32,728 nucleotides of DNA from positions 1 through 32,728 of the forward strand of contig NZ_BBCC01000055.1 of NCBI RefSeq assembly GCF_001311845.1, written 5' to 3'. Below the pieces are notes generated by a model that was not told the origin of the DNA, did no database searches, and was given only the letters and a program-made list of their open reading frames with translations. A program made the translations under genes and the position numbers. Below, in pieces: positions 9,174-17,361 of this stretch (positions are counted from its first letter, which is position 1; the number at the start of each line of letters is the position of its first letter). Source of the DNA: Desulfosarcina cetonica JCM 12296 (lineage in GTDB: Bacteria > Desulfobacterota > Desulfobacteria > Desulfobacterales > Desulfosarcinaceae).

Positions 9174-9222
9174 CCAGCGGCCCGACGGCGGGGGAAGCGT
9201 TCCCGCCGCACGGGGCCGCTGG
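9174..9222. terminator. GC-rich nested hairpin between convergent dctM and kinase operon
   Basis: CCAGCGGCCC (9174-9183) pairs perfectly with GGGCCGCTGG (9213-9222), and inside it CGGCGGG (9186-9192) pairs with CCCGCCG (9202-9208). It sits between two converging operons and probably helps end both transcripts, although neither side has a clear T-tract. Confidence 0.5.
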
Positions 9223-10473
9223 TCACCGGGCCTGGGAAGAATGCGGAATTCGAATCGTAAAACAAGTTCCCTGGTTGGGTTGACTGTCGACGGAAATCGT
9301 GCCGCCATAAGCGCGCACGATCTGGTCGCAGGTATAAAGACCGATGCCGGTTCCCGAAGGTTGCACCGCCGCGGCGTGGTGATCCGATGATTTGGTGGTG
9401 AAATACAGATCGAAAATCTTGTCGATGTCTTCCGGCGGAATTCCGGATCCCGTATCGCGGAAGGCGAGGATGATATGCCCATCGTCAAGATCGGTGGAAA
9501 TGGTCAGTTCCCGAACCGGTGCCGCGACCATGGCGTCGGCGGCATTTTTCACCAGATTGTAGATCAGCTGGGAGAAATCGGTATGATTGCCCATCAGTGG
9601 CGGCAACTGGGGATGCAGCAGCAGTTTTTTATGAATGGATTTCCCCAGGACCCGATCGGTGTTGAAGAAATCCAGCTCTTCCCGGATCACCGCGTTCAAA
9701 TCCATTTCGCGCCGATTGGATTTGGCGCCATCACGGCTTCGCGTGAGCAGGTTGGTGAGCATTTCATCGGCTTGGCCGATGGCCCGCTTGACCGTCTGGT
9801 GCAGGCTGGAAATTTTCTCGACCGTTTCGAGGATCTCCTCGACAGAGGCCTCTTCTTTCGCGAGAATTTGACGGGTGAGTAAATCGGCGACTTCGATGTT
9901 TCCCTGGAGTGCGGTCAGCGGGCCACGAATATTGTGCACGATCCCACCTAACATCGTCCCCAACAATGCCTGACGATCCTTCTTGATCAATTCGCGGGTT
10001 CGCATGCGGACGATCTTTCCCAGGGAGTGGTTCAGCGCGCTGAGTTCATCCTGGGTATTCTTCAAGCGCAGCAGGATCCTGATTTTGGCCCTCAGTTCGT
10101 CGGCATCGAAGGGCTTGGTGAGATAATCATCGGCCAGGGCCCGGTAGCCCGCCAGACGCTCCGGCAAGTCGGCGCAGGCGGAAAGCATCAACACCATGGT
10201 GCCGCGCTGAGGCGGGTCGTTTTTGATGTGTCGGCAAAGCTGATGGCCATCCATTTCGGGCATGCGCACATCCAGGATGACCAGATCCGGCTGAAATTGG
10301 GGTAACATCGCCAGCGCCTGTTTACCGTTCTCGGCAAAAACCAGCTGGTATGCGCTCTTCATGAAGATTCGCTGGATGGTCTTGAGGTGATTCGGCTCAT
10401 CGTCAACCACGAGAATCTTGTTCGTTTGGGTGTCCTTGGCAGATGGGGTGTTTCCGGAAAGGGTCGTCATCAT
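9223..10473 (-). CDS. Receiver-histidine kinase (REC-DHp-HATPase), cytoplasmic
   Basis: A 416-residue soluble signalling protein. An N-terminal receiver (about 18-135) shows KILVVDDEP, the phosphorylatable Asp in LVILDVRMPEMDG, and the Lys in YLTKPFD. After a coiled-coil linker comes the dimerisation/phosphoacceptor helix GGIVHNIRGPLTALQGNIE, in which the usual HE(L/I) reads HNIRGPL. A GHKL ATPase follows with N-box NLVKNAADAM, DTGSGIPPEDIDKIFDLYF and GTGIGLYTCDQIV. There are no membrane segments, so its input is probably phosphate from another kinase onto the receiver. ATG 10473 follows GAGG with a six-base gap. It is the last gene of the cluster, 12 bases after its neighbour. Confidence 0.93.
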   Translation of the reverse strand: MMTTLSGNTPSAKDTQTNKILVVDDEPNHLKTIQRIFMKSAYQLVFAENGKQALAMLPQFQPDLVILDVRMPEMDGHQLCRHIKNDPPQRGTMVLMLSACADLPERLAGYRALADDYLTKPFDADELRAKIRILLRLKNTQDELSALNHSLGKIVRMRTRELIKKDRQALLGTMLGGIVHNIRGPLTALQGNIEVADLLTRQILAKEEASVEEILETVEKISSLHQTVKRAIGQADEMLTNLLTRSRDGAKSNRREMDLNAVIREELDFFNTDRVLGKSIHKKLLLHPQLPPLMGNHTDFSQLIYNLVKNAADAMVAAPVRELTISTDLDDGHIILAFRDTGSGIPPEDIDKIFDLYFTTKSSDHHAAAVQPSGTGIGLYTCDQIVRAYGGTISVDSQPNQGTCFTIRIPHSSQAR

Positions 10474-10485
10474 ATGATTCCTCGG

Positions 10486-11949
10486 TTAATTCTTTTTTCC
10501 CGCGAGCCGATCACCGTCGGCCCCAGTTGTTGTCATGCAACGGCCGGCGGCATGCGGTGACGTCACCGGGAGCGTGATGGTGACGGTGGTGCCTTGGCCT
10601 TCCTGGCTGTCGACCGTGATCTCGCCACCATGCGCTTTGACAATATCATAGCTGATGCTCAGTCCCAGTCCCGTTCCTTCTCCCACCGGTTTGGTGGTGA
10701 AGAAAGGATCGAAGATCCGTCCCATGGCCGATGCGGGAATGCCCACGCCGGTGTCCGCGATGCTTACCACAATGGATGCATCGGTGCTGCGACGGCCGTT
10801 GATCACATGCCGGGTCGAGATACGGATCTCGCCTTGTTCGTGGATGGCCTTGGCTGCGTTGATCAGTACATTCATGAATACCTGGCTGATTTTTCGCGGG
10901 TACCCCATGATCTCGGGCAGCTCACCATAGACCTTGACCACTTTGGCTTGGTACTTGATTTCGTTCCAGATGATGTTGAGTGTGCTTTCCAGGCACTGGT
11001 TGACGTCAAAGAGATCGAAATCGGCTTCATCCAGCCGCGAAAAGGTTTTCAGATCCATGACGATCCGACGGACCCGATCCACGCCTTCGAGGGATTCATC
11101 CACAAGGGCATTGATATCCTCGAGAATGAAATCAACGCTCTCCTCAGCCTTGAATTGGCCGATGTCTTCCATTTTCGCGGAGAGATCGGCAATGCCCGTG
11201 GCCATGCATTGATCTTCCACGGCTTGATAACGGGCCAGCAGCTCGGCGAGTTTCTCTCCATATTGCTTCAACACGGATAAGTTGCCATTGATATAGGAGA
11301 TCGGGTTGTTGATTTCATGGGCGATACCGGCCGCCAGGATTCCGATGGAGGCCATCTTTTCGGACTGAACCAGCATGGCCGTCTGTTCCTTGACTTTATT
11401 TTCAAGATTGCGGTTCATATCGGCTAACTGGGCGTTGGCCTCCTGCAACCGTTGGGAAAGCGTCTGCCGTTCCTGCTCCAGGTCCCAGGAATGGGTCAGG
11501 GCACGTGCCAGCTGGCGAATCTCCTCGGGATTGAAAGGCTTGCGCAGATAGAACAGATCGTTGCGACCTGTCACGCGGATGATGTCGGCCGGTGTGTGGT
11601 CGCTGTACGCGGTGACGATGGCGATCTTGATGCGCGAATCCAGTTCCCAGATCCGACGTGCGGTCTCGGCACCGTCGATGCCGGGCATCATCATATCGAT
11701 AAACGCCACGGCAAAGGGGCGACCCGCGTGTTGAGCGGCCTCGACGGCGGCAATGCCCTGGTCCCCGCGTTGGGTGATGGTAATGTCATAGTTGATCGCC
11801 GATTCCGTTTGTACGGTCGGGCCTTCGCCAAAAAGCCGGGCGCCGATAGCCAGCACGTCGCTTTTTTCGGCGGGTTGCAAGATGCTTCGGTAGGCCTCGC
11901 GAATCCCGGGGTCGTCATCAATGATCAGAATCCGATGGTTGGATGTCAT
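10486..11949 (-). CDS. Receiver-histidine kinase with coiled-coil linker
   Basis: A 487-residue soluble kinase with the same order as the next gene. The receiver begins ILIIDDDPGIREAY and carries an insertion of about 35 residues before the phosphoacceptor segment VAFIDMMMPGIDG; the Lys lies in YLRKPFNPEE. A long coiled coil (about 155-205) leads to a canonical H-box, GILAAGIAHEINNPISYING. The ATPase has NVLINAAKAI, DTGVGIPASAMGRIFDPFF and GEGTGLGLSISYDIV. The start overlaps the upstream kinase stop by four bases (ATGA). Two adjacent soluble receiver-kinases suggest a branched phosphorelay rather than simple two-component pairs. Confidence 0.94.
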   Translation of the reverse strand: MTSNHRILIIDDDPGIREAYRSILQPAEKSDVLAIGARLFGEGPTVQTESAINYDITITQRGDQGIAAVEAAQHAGRPFAVAFIDMMMPGIDGAETARRIWELDSRIKIAIVTAYSDHTPADIIRVTGRNDLFYLRKPFNPEEIRQLARALTHSWDLEQERQTLSQRLQEANAQLADMNRNLENKVKEQTAMLVQSEKMASIGILAAGIAHEINNPISYINGNLSVLKQYGEKLAELLARYQAVEDQCMATGIADLSAKMEDIGQFKAEESVDFILEDINALVDESLEGVDRVRRIVMDLKTFSRLDEADFDLFDVNQCLESTLNIIWNEIKYQAKVVKVYGELPEIMGYPRKISQVFMNVLINAAKAIHEQGEIRISTRHVINGRRSTDASIVVSIADTGVGIPASAMGRIFDPFFTTKPVGEGTGLGLSISYDIVKAHGGEITVDSQEGQGTTVTITLPVTSPHAAGRCMTTTGADGDRLAGKKN

Positions 11950-13954
11950 GGCTGTATTTCACGTCCTTGATGAGGATGGGCCGGCGGATTGGCCGAAACC
12001 ACCGCAGCGACGGTCGACGGGTATTCGTCGATGGCCGCGGCACCCTGCCGGTCAAATTCAATGGTCACCGTAGCACCCCGATCGGCTCCAGGGCTGTCGA
12101 TGCGCATGTTTCCATGGTTGGCCTGCACGAACATTTTGCAGTAATACAGACCGAAACCCGAGGATCCCTTGCCCGAGTGGCCCAGGTCGAACAGCCTGTC
12201 CGTATTGCGGTCCTCGATCCCGATGCCGCTGTCGGTAATGGCAAGGCCGATGGACCGCTCGTCGCCATACGTGCGCAACGTCATGGTCCGTTTAACGGTC
12301 GGCGGGTTCCGTTGGTCGATGGCTTCGTAGCCGTTTTTGATCAAATTGACGAGGACCTGCATCAGGCGGTTTTTGTCGATGATCAGCACCGGCAGTTGAC
12401 ATCCGAATTTTCGGATGACGTGGATATCCCGTTTTTCCAAGGCACTGGCCTGCATCTGGATGGCATCCGCCATCAGAATGTTCAGGTCGATGCGCCGCTT
12501 GACCTCGTGCTCGGATGCGGCATAGGCTTGCTGCATGGTGACAATCTCGGAAATATAGCTCACCGCCTGGGATATTTTTTCTCGGTCCGGCAATTCCGTT
12601 CGTGCAGGGTGCCGATGGTGTCAAGCAGGTTGCCCATGAATTCGATGAGGTCGTGACCTCGCGGGCTTTGTAGAAATTCTTTCGTGCCGCTTTGGCTGTG
12701 CTGCTTGAATTCAGCATGACATTTGCCCAGGTAATCCAGAGGGGACCTCAGGTTGCCGTTGTCAAGGTCGCAAAGAAACACGCCAATGGGGGTAAGGGCA
12801 TTGCCGATGTTGTGCAACACCATGGCGGAAAGCTGGGCCCGACCGGCCTCCATGGCTTTGTTGATCAACCGATTCTGGGCAGCTTTGAGATCACGGGTGC
12901 GTTTTTCGACCAGCCGTTCGAGGTTTTCCTGGTATTTTTTGATTGTCCGTTCGCGGATGGCGGTCTCTTCCAGGCGGGTCTGCAGGACGGTGTTCTGGGT
13001 GTTGAAACGCCATAGGGCGCCCATGCCGCCGATGATCCCGATGGTGATGATCCCCATGATCAGCGATAGATGCCAGGGCGGCGCGCTGCCAAAGATGTCC
13101 GCCCGGGGAATGATCGCCGTAATTTTGAAGGGGGTCCCCTTGATGGGCACCTGAAACATGAGGGACCGTTCGCGAATGATTCCCGATTCTGCCGGCGACA
13201 GGTCCGTGACATTCAGGCGTGCCATGTCGATGCCGTCCTGATGGTAGGGTTTGCCGGCCGGCAAGGGTGCACAGACCAGTTCACGGTCGTGAAACAAGCC
13301 GTGCTTACAGACGATTCCCAGGCGTCGGGGAGAACCTTTCGTTTCGGGCTTCAGCAGGTGGTTGAAGACGATTTCCTCGGAAAGCACGGCCACCAGCTGG
13401 CCGGCATAGCGTCCCTTGAAGAAATAACCCGCGGAAATCATCGTGTCGAACGTTTTGGGATCGCTTTGCTCGAAAACGAAGATCTGATCACTGTCCGGCG
13501 TTCGAAAATGCGCCCACGCGGTTGGCGGCATGGATGGCGTCTCCTGCGGGTCGATATCGACGAGTACGGTTCCGGATGCGTCGATGAAGAGCAGTCGGGT
13601 ATAGATGGGCGCGTTATAAAAGCGTTTGTTTACCACGACATCCTTGAACTTTTGGCCGATGGTCAACAGGCTTGCCCGCAGGCCATAGGCCATGGACATT
13701 CCCAGGGCCTTGTTTTCGAAGAAGATCGATATCTCGCGACTGGCACGCAGATCGTTCAAATCATCCTTGCGTTCGGTAAAGAAGTATTCCAGGTTGACGG
13801 CTTGCCGGGCCAGGTCATGCCGCATCTGGGTCAAGGCCGACCGATGCAGGGCCAGCTGGGCGCGGTAGTTCATCCATAAGGTGCTGCCGATGATGCCCAC
13901 CAGCAAGATACCGAAAATCAGCGTGGCGACTTTGATCCGGTTGGTCGTGGTCAT
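11946..13954 (-). CDS. Membrane histidine kinase with periplasmic sensor domain, frameshifted at 12575-12580
   Basis: The intended protein is about 669 residues. The first membrane helix is at about 8-28, a large periplasmic region runs to about 290, and the second helix is HLSLIMGIITIGIIGGMGAL; the layout suits a Cache-like sensor. After a coiled coil comes an atypical phosphoacceptor helix, MVLHNIGNALTPIGVFL. The frame then fails (LHERNCRTEKK, stop near 12560), and the rest continues in another frame from KISQAVSYISEIVTMQQAYA through NLIKNGYEAID and DSGIGIEDRNTDRLFDLG to the stop at 11946. The break is in a six-A run of the mRNA; seven A would restore EKKISQAV. The ATG at 13954 overlaps the stop of the binding-protein gene (ATGA). 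It probably senses a ligand, perhaps with that binding protein. Confidence 0.85.
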
Positions 13955-14927
13955 TCGCTGAGGACCTCTTCCGACAGTGACCGCACGATTCCGTCCCTTT
14001 GCCCTTATCGATCTCGAAGAAGTCCGGGTAGTAGCGGAAGACGGCCGGATAGTATTTTTTGACCAGTTCCGCGAAGCTGCCGTCGGTCCGGGATTGGCGG
14101 ATGAATTCGTTGTAGGCGGCCCTGAGTCGCGGCGCCTGCTTGGAAAAACCCGCCCCCATGGCCTGCATGGGTGAAAGGGGGCCGATGACCTTGATCTGAC
14201 CCGGCCACTTTTCCAGGGCGATCAACGCATCGGGGACGTCGAGGAGGGTGGTTTCCGACTCGCCGTTGATGATGGCCGGCGCCAGTTCGTTAAGATTCCC
14301 CTGGAAAAGGCTGACCTTCGCGCCCGTTGCGGCGACGTTGTAAAGCGATGGTTCCAGGCAGGTGTTGGATACACCGAGAATGCTGTGCCCGCCCAATAAG
14401 CCCTTCACCAAAGCGATATCCTGGTGGATGTCCGTGCCGGGAGAGATGGGGGGGAGCGGGGCGTCCGCACGGGCGACCACCCAGATCTGGGTGGGGAAGG
14501 TGGGCGTGCCGTAGTCGATGATCTTTTGGCGCCAGGGCAGGATGGTGAACCCGTTGGCGATCAGATCGCCGCGGATGGGCCGCTGGCCCACAATTTCGAT
14601 ATCGGCATCGGCGGGTTTGACCGTTTTGCCGGTCAAGTCACCGATCACCGCTTCCCAGGTGGTCTGAACATACGCATAGCGTACGCCCAAGTGGGCCGCG
14701 AAACGCTGGATCAGTTCAACGTCCAGACCATCACCACTGCCGGTGACAAAGTTGGCGTAAGGCACCCCCAGGTGACGGATCACGCCCGCCTTGAGAATGT
14801 CGGGAAGATCACGTGGAGGCGGCGAGACCGCATATGCCGGTAGCGGCCCTAGGGTGCTGATCGTGAGGCACAGTGTCGCGACCATGGCCAACAGGCCCGA
14901 AACGGATGTGTTGCGTTCGGTTTTCAT
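13951..14927 (-). CDS. Periplasmic amino-acid-type solute-binding protein (SBP_bac_3-like), frameshifted near 13995-13997
   Basis: About 325 residues. The signal peptide is MKTERNTSVSGLLAMVATLC, with cleavage near AYAVS. The mature part follows the class 3 binding-protein pattern: LPDILKAGVIRHLGVPYANF, then DGLDVELIQRFAAHLGVRYA, and a C-terminal KKYYPAVFRYYPDFFEID. ATG 14927 is chosen for the strong AGGAGG six bases upstream. The uncorrected frame runs on past the end. With one more G at the GGG of 13997-13995 it reads DGIVRSLSEEVLSE and stops at 13951, overlapping the kinase ATG by four bases, the same junction type as elsewhere in the cluster. No amino-acid ABC permease is nearby, so a sensory role as ligand presenter to the membrane kinase is likelier than uptake. 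Confidence 0.85.
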
Positions 14928-14944
14928 GGATATCCTCCTATGGT

Positions 14945-15748
14945 TCATCTGCTTTTCCTATCGGCCACGAGGCCGCCATGCTTGAGACCCTCGTTGTCGC
15001 CAGGCCTTCGCCGGCAATTGACCGATCCGCCGATATCGATCATCGTCGTCCCACCCGGATACGTCCGGGTTCGATAGGTTTTAAGTCGCCGCAGGCTGTC
15101 GAGGGTGGCGGCCAGGCGATGAACTTGTTGGCGAATCTGCTTCAGGTTGGAAATCAGCTGGGCATCCATGCCATCCGGGTTCAGCAGCAGCATTTCCGAC
15201 CACCCGACGATCACCTGAAGCGGTTGTCCCATTTCATGGCAGACGGCCGTGGCCAGTTCGCGTACACCGGTCATGCGCTCCATCTGCTGATTATGCCGAT
15301 CGTCGCTGTCGTCTTGGTCGAAGCCGCTTTCTTCGAGCATGGGTTGCGGCGGGTGCCGGTGCGCATCGGCCGCCGATGGTAACCGCAGGGCCGACTGGAG
15401 AATCCTTGCCGCATGGGACCGAAAGGCGTTCACCGATCCGACAAAAAGGGCGCCAGCGGTACGCGCTTTGATCTCCACGTCCGCTTCGATGGACGCGGCA
15501 AGGTAGATCATCCGAACCCCGGGGTAGTTTTGCCGCAAAAGGGAAAAAAAACGATCCGCCGGAAGACTTTCCGGCAACTGGGTCACCACCATTACCCGTA
15601 AATAGGGTTTGAAATCGCATGCATGGATCATCACGGCGTAATGATCACACTGCCGGGACCGAAACATCGAAGAGATAATCTCCTGGATGTTTCCGATCAG
15701 AGCGGGATCATTGCCCACGATGAGTACTTCAGGAACGACTTGTCTCAA
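14945..15748 (-). CDS. Degenerate receiver plus histidine phosphoacceptor (HisKA) protein without ATPase domain
   Basis: A 267-residue soluble protein. The N-terminal 120 residues have receiver-like alternation (VLIVGNDPALIGNIQEI), but where the phosphoacceptor Asp should be the sequence is VMVVTQLPESLP, so this receiver is probably not phosphorylated. The C-terminal half has a good H-box, ATAVCHEMGQPLQVIVGWSE, and a second dimerisation helix, then ends as TYPGGTTMIDIGGSV plus a short tail, with no N-box, G-box or other ATPase motif. It may pass phosphate between kinases and regulator, or bind them as a dimerising scaffold. The stop lies 17 bases before the binding-protein gene, whose ribosome site follows at once, so I see no frameshift here. 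It is the first gene after the sigma-54-like promoter. Confidence 0.85.
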   Translation of the reverse strand: MRQVVPEVLIVGNDPALIGNIQEIISSMFRSRQCDHYAVMIHACDFKPYLRVMVVTQLPESLPADRFFSLLRQNYPGVRMIYLAASIEADVEIKARTAGALFVGSVNAFRSHAARILQSALRLPSAADAHRHPPQPMLEESGFDQDDSDDRHNQQMERMTGVRELATAVCHEMGQPLQVIVGWSEMLLLNPDGMDAQLISNLKQIRQQVHRLAATLDSLRRLKTYRTRTYPGGTTMIDIGGSVNCRRRPGDNEGLKHGGLVADRKSR

Positions 15749-15810
15749 TGCCTTGGCCTCCGTGTTGATGCCTTCCGATCCCTGACAAGAAGGTCGTGCC
15801 TGATTCCAAT

Positions 15811-15826
15811 AACAAACCCTGTGCCA
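15811..15826 (-). promoter_or_regulatory. Candidate sigma-54 (-24/-12) promoter
   Basis: Minus strand TGGCACAGGGTTTGTT matches the RpoN consensus TGGCAC-N5-TTGC(A/T) with the proper spacing; the -12 GC reads GT. The expected transcript start is near 15800, about 50 bases before the start at 15748. The gene just upstream encodes a sigma-54 activator. The remainder of 15749-15971 is AT-rich, without other clear elements. Confidence 0.6.
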
Positions 15827-15971
15827 ATTATGGATATTTTTAATAAACTGAAAATACTTTAAATAACGATGTGGCTGGCCGAAATCGATCTGCCGTTTTG
15901 AATGCGGCTATGGATGCGCCTGTCATTTTGACGGATTCCACGGCGCCGGTGGATGCGCCGCCTGAACCCAC

Positions 15972-17361
15972 TCAGGCGTCGATCGCGTATTGCTTCATCT
16001 TTCGATACAGCGTGGATTCGCCGATTGCCAGGAGCTGAGCGGCATGCCGGCGATTACCGTCGCTTTTGGTGAGGGCGTTTTCGATGGCCAGTTTTTTCAA
16101 AGGCGGCCAGGGTATCGTTTTCGGGCAGGGCGTGGGAACCCACGTGATTGGCATCGCCGGTGATTTCGGGTGGAAGATCCTGGGGAAGGATGCGCGTATC
16201 CTGACAAAGGGTCATGGCGCGGTGAATCGTGTTTTCAAGCTGGCGGACGTTACCTGGCCAATCGTAACGCTCCAGAAGCGTTGCAGCGGCTTGACCGATG
16301 GTGCTGGCGGGAGTGGTGGATGAGCTGTAGTGTTCAATAAAATGGCGGGCCAGCAAGAGCACATCATCATCGCGTTCACGCAAGGGCGGTACTTGGAGAC
16401 GAATAACATTCAAACGGTAGAAAAGGTCTTCCCGAAAGGTGCCCTCGGCAACAGCCCGCTGCAGGTCGCGGTTGGTCGCGGCAACGATGCGCAAATTGAC
16501 CGCATAGGTTTTGTTGCCGCCCACGGGACGAACTTCCCGCTGCTGGATCGTGCGCAGCAGTTTGGCCTGGATCGCCGGCGTCAGTTCACCCACTTCATCA
16601 AGGAAGAGTGTGCCCTGATCGGCCGCCCGCACCAGACCGAGGGTGGTCTCATAGGCGCCGGTGAAGGCCCCTTTAACATGACCGAAGAGTTCGCTTTCGA
16701 TGACCGTCTCGCTGATGGCGGCGCAGTCCACCGGAATGAACGCCTTGTCGGCGCGGGGGCTGTGATGGTGGATGGCGCGTGCGACCAGTTCCTTGCCGGT
16801 TCCGGTCTCGCCCTGGATCAATACCGATGCATCCGAAGGCCCGATCTGAGCCACGGTGGTTTTTATGGCCAGCATGGGACGCGAAACGCCAATCAGCGCA
16901 TGGTAGCCGAAACGGAACCGGGCTTCCTGGCGTAAGCGTTCATTTTCGCGTTGCAGCACCCAGATCTGCCGAAGTTGGTTGATACGGGCGGCCAGGCTTT
17001 CCGGAGCGTAGGGCTTTTCGAGAAAATCCGTCGCCCCGCACTGCATGGCCGCCACGGCCTCGCTGACGCCGCCATGGCCGGTCAGCATGATCACCGGGAG
17101 GGTGGGATAGTCCTGGTGTAGGTGCTGCAACAGGGTCATCCCATCCATTTCAGGCATCTTCAGATCCACGATCGCCGCATCGGCCGGTTGCCGGCTCAAG
17201 CGATCCAGCGCCTCTACGCCGTTTGCGCTGGTGATGATACGGCAGTCCACCGCCAGTCGAAGGACCCGTCTGAGCGAATCGAGGACGCGTGGGTCATCAT
17301 CGACCAGGAGTAGGGTAAATGGCTTGGAAATCGTTTCCGGCGGATGGGTGGCGGCTTTCAT
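15972..17361 (-). CDS. NtrC-family sigma-54-dependent response regulator, frameshifted at 16092-16097
   Basis: About 462 residues. The receiver has LLLVDDDPRVLDSL, phosphoacceptor VDLKMPEMDG, MLTGHGG and FLEKPY. The AAA+ domain has Walker A GETGTGKE, the RpoN-contacting loop GAFTGA, Walker B GTLFLDEVGEL and arginine-rich FREDLFYRLNVI. The Fis-type DNA-binding helix NRRHAAQLLAIGESTLYRKM is in a different frame: the first frame ends in nonsense after AAFEK. Removing one A from the six-A mRNA run gives AAFEKLAIENALTK, matching the usual spacing in this family. Start ATG 17361 has GGAG eight bases upstream and overlaps the hybrid kinase stop (ATGA). It is the probable output of the phosphorelay and activator of the sigma-54 promoter just downstream. 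Confidence 0.93.

Noticed and set aside
13815..14948. Apparent 377-residue binding protein overlapping the kinase start by 140 bases
   Set aside because: The last 45 residues are a wrong-frame reading of the kinase start; a one-base correction near 13995 gives an end at 13951 with an ATGA overlap.
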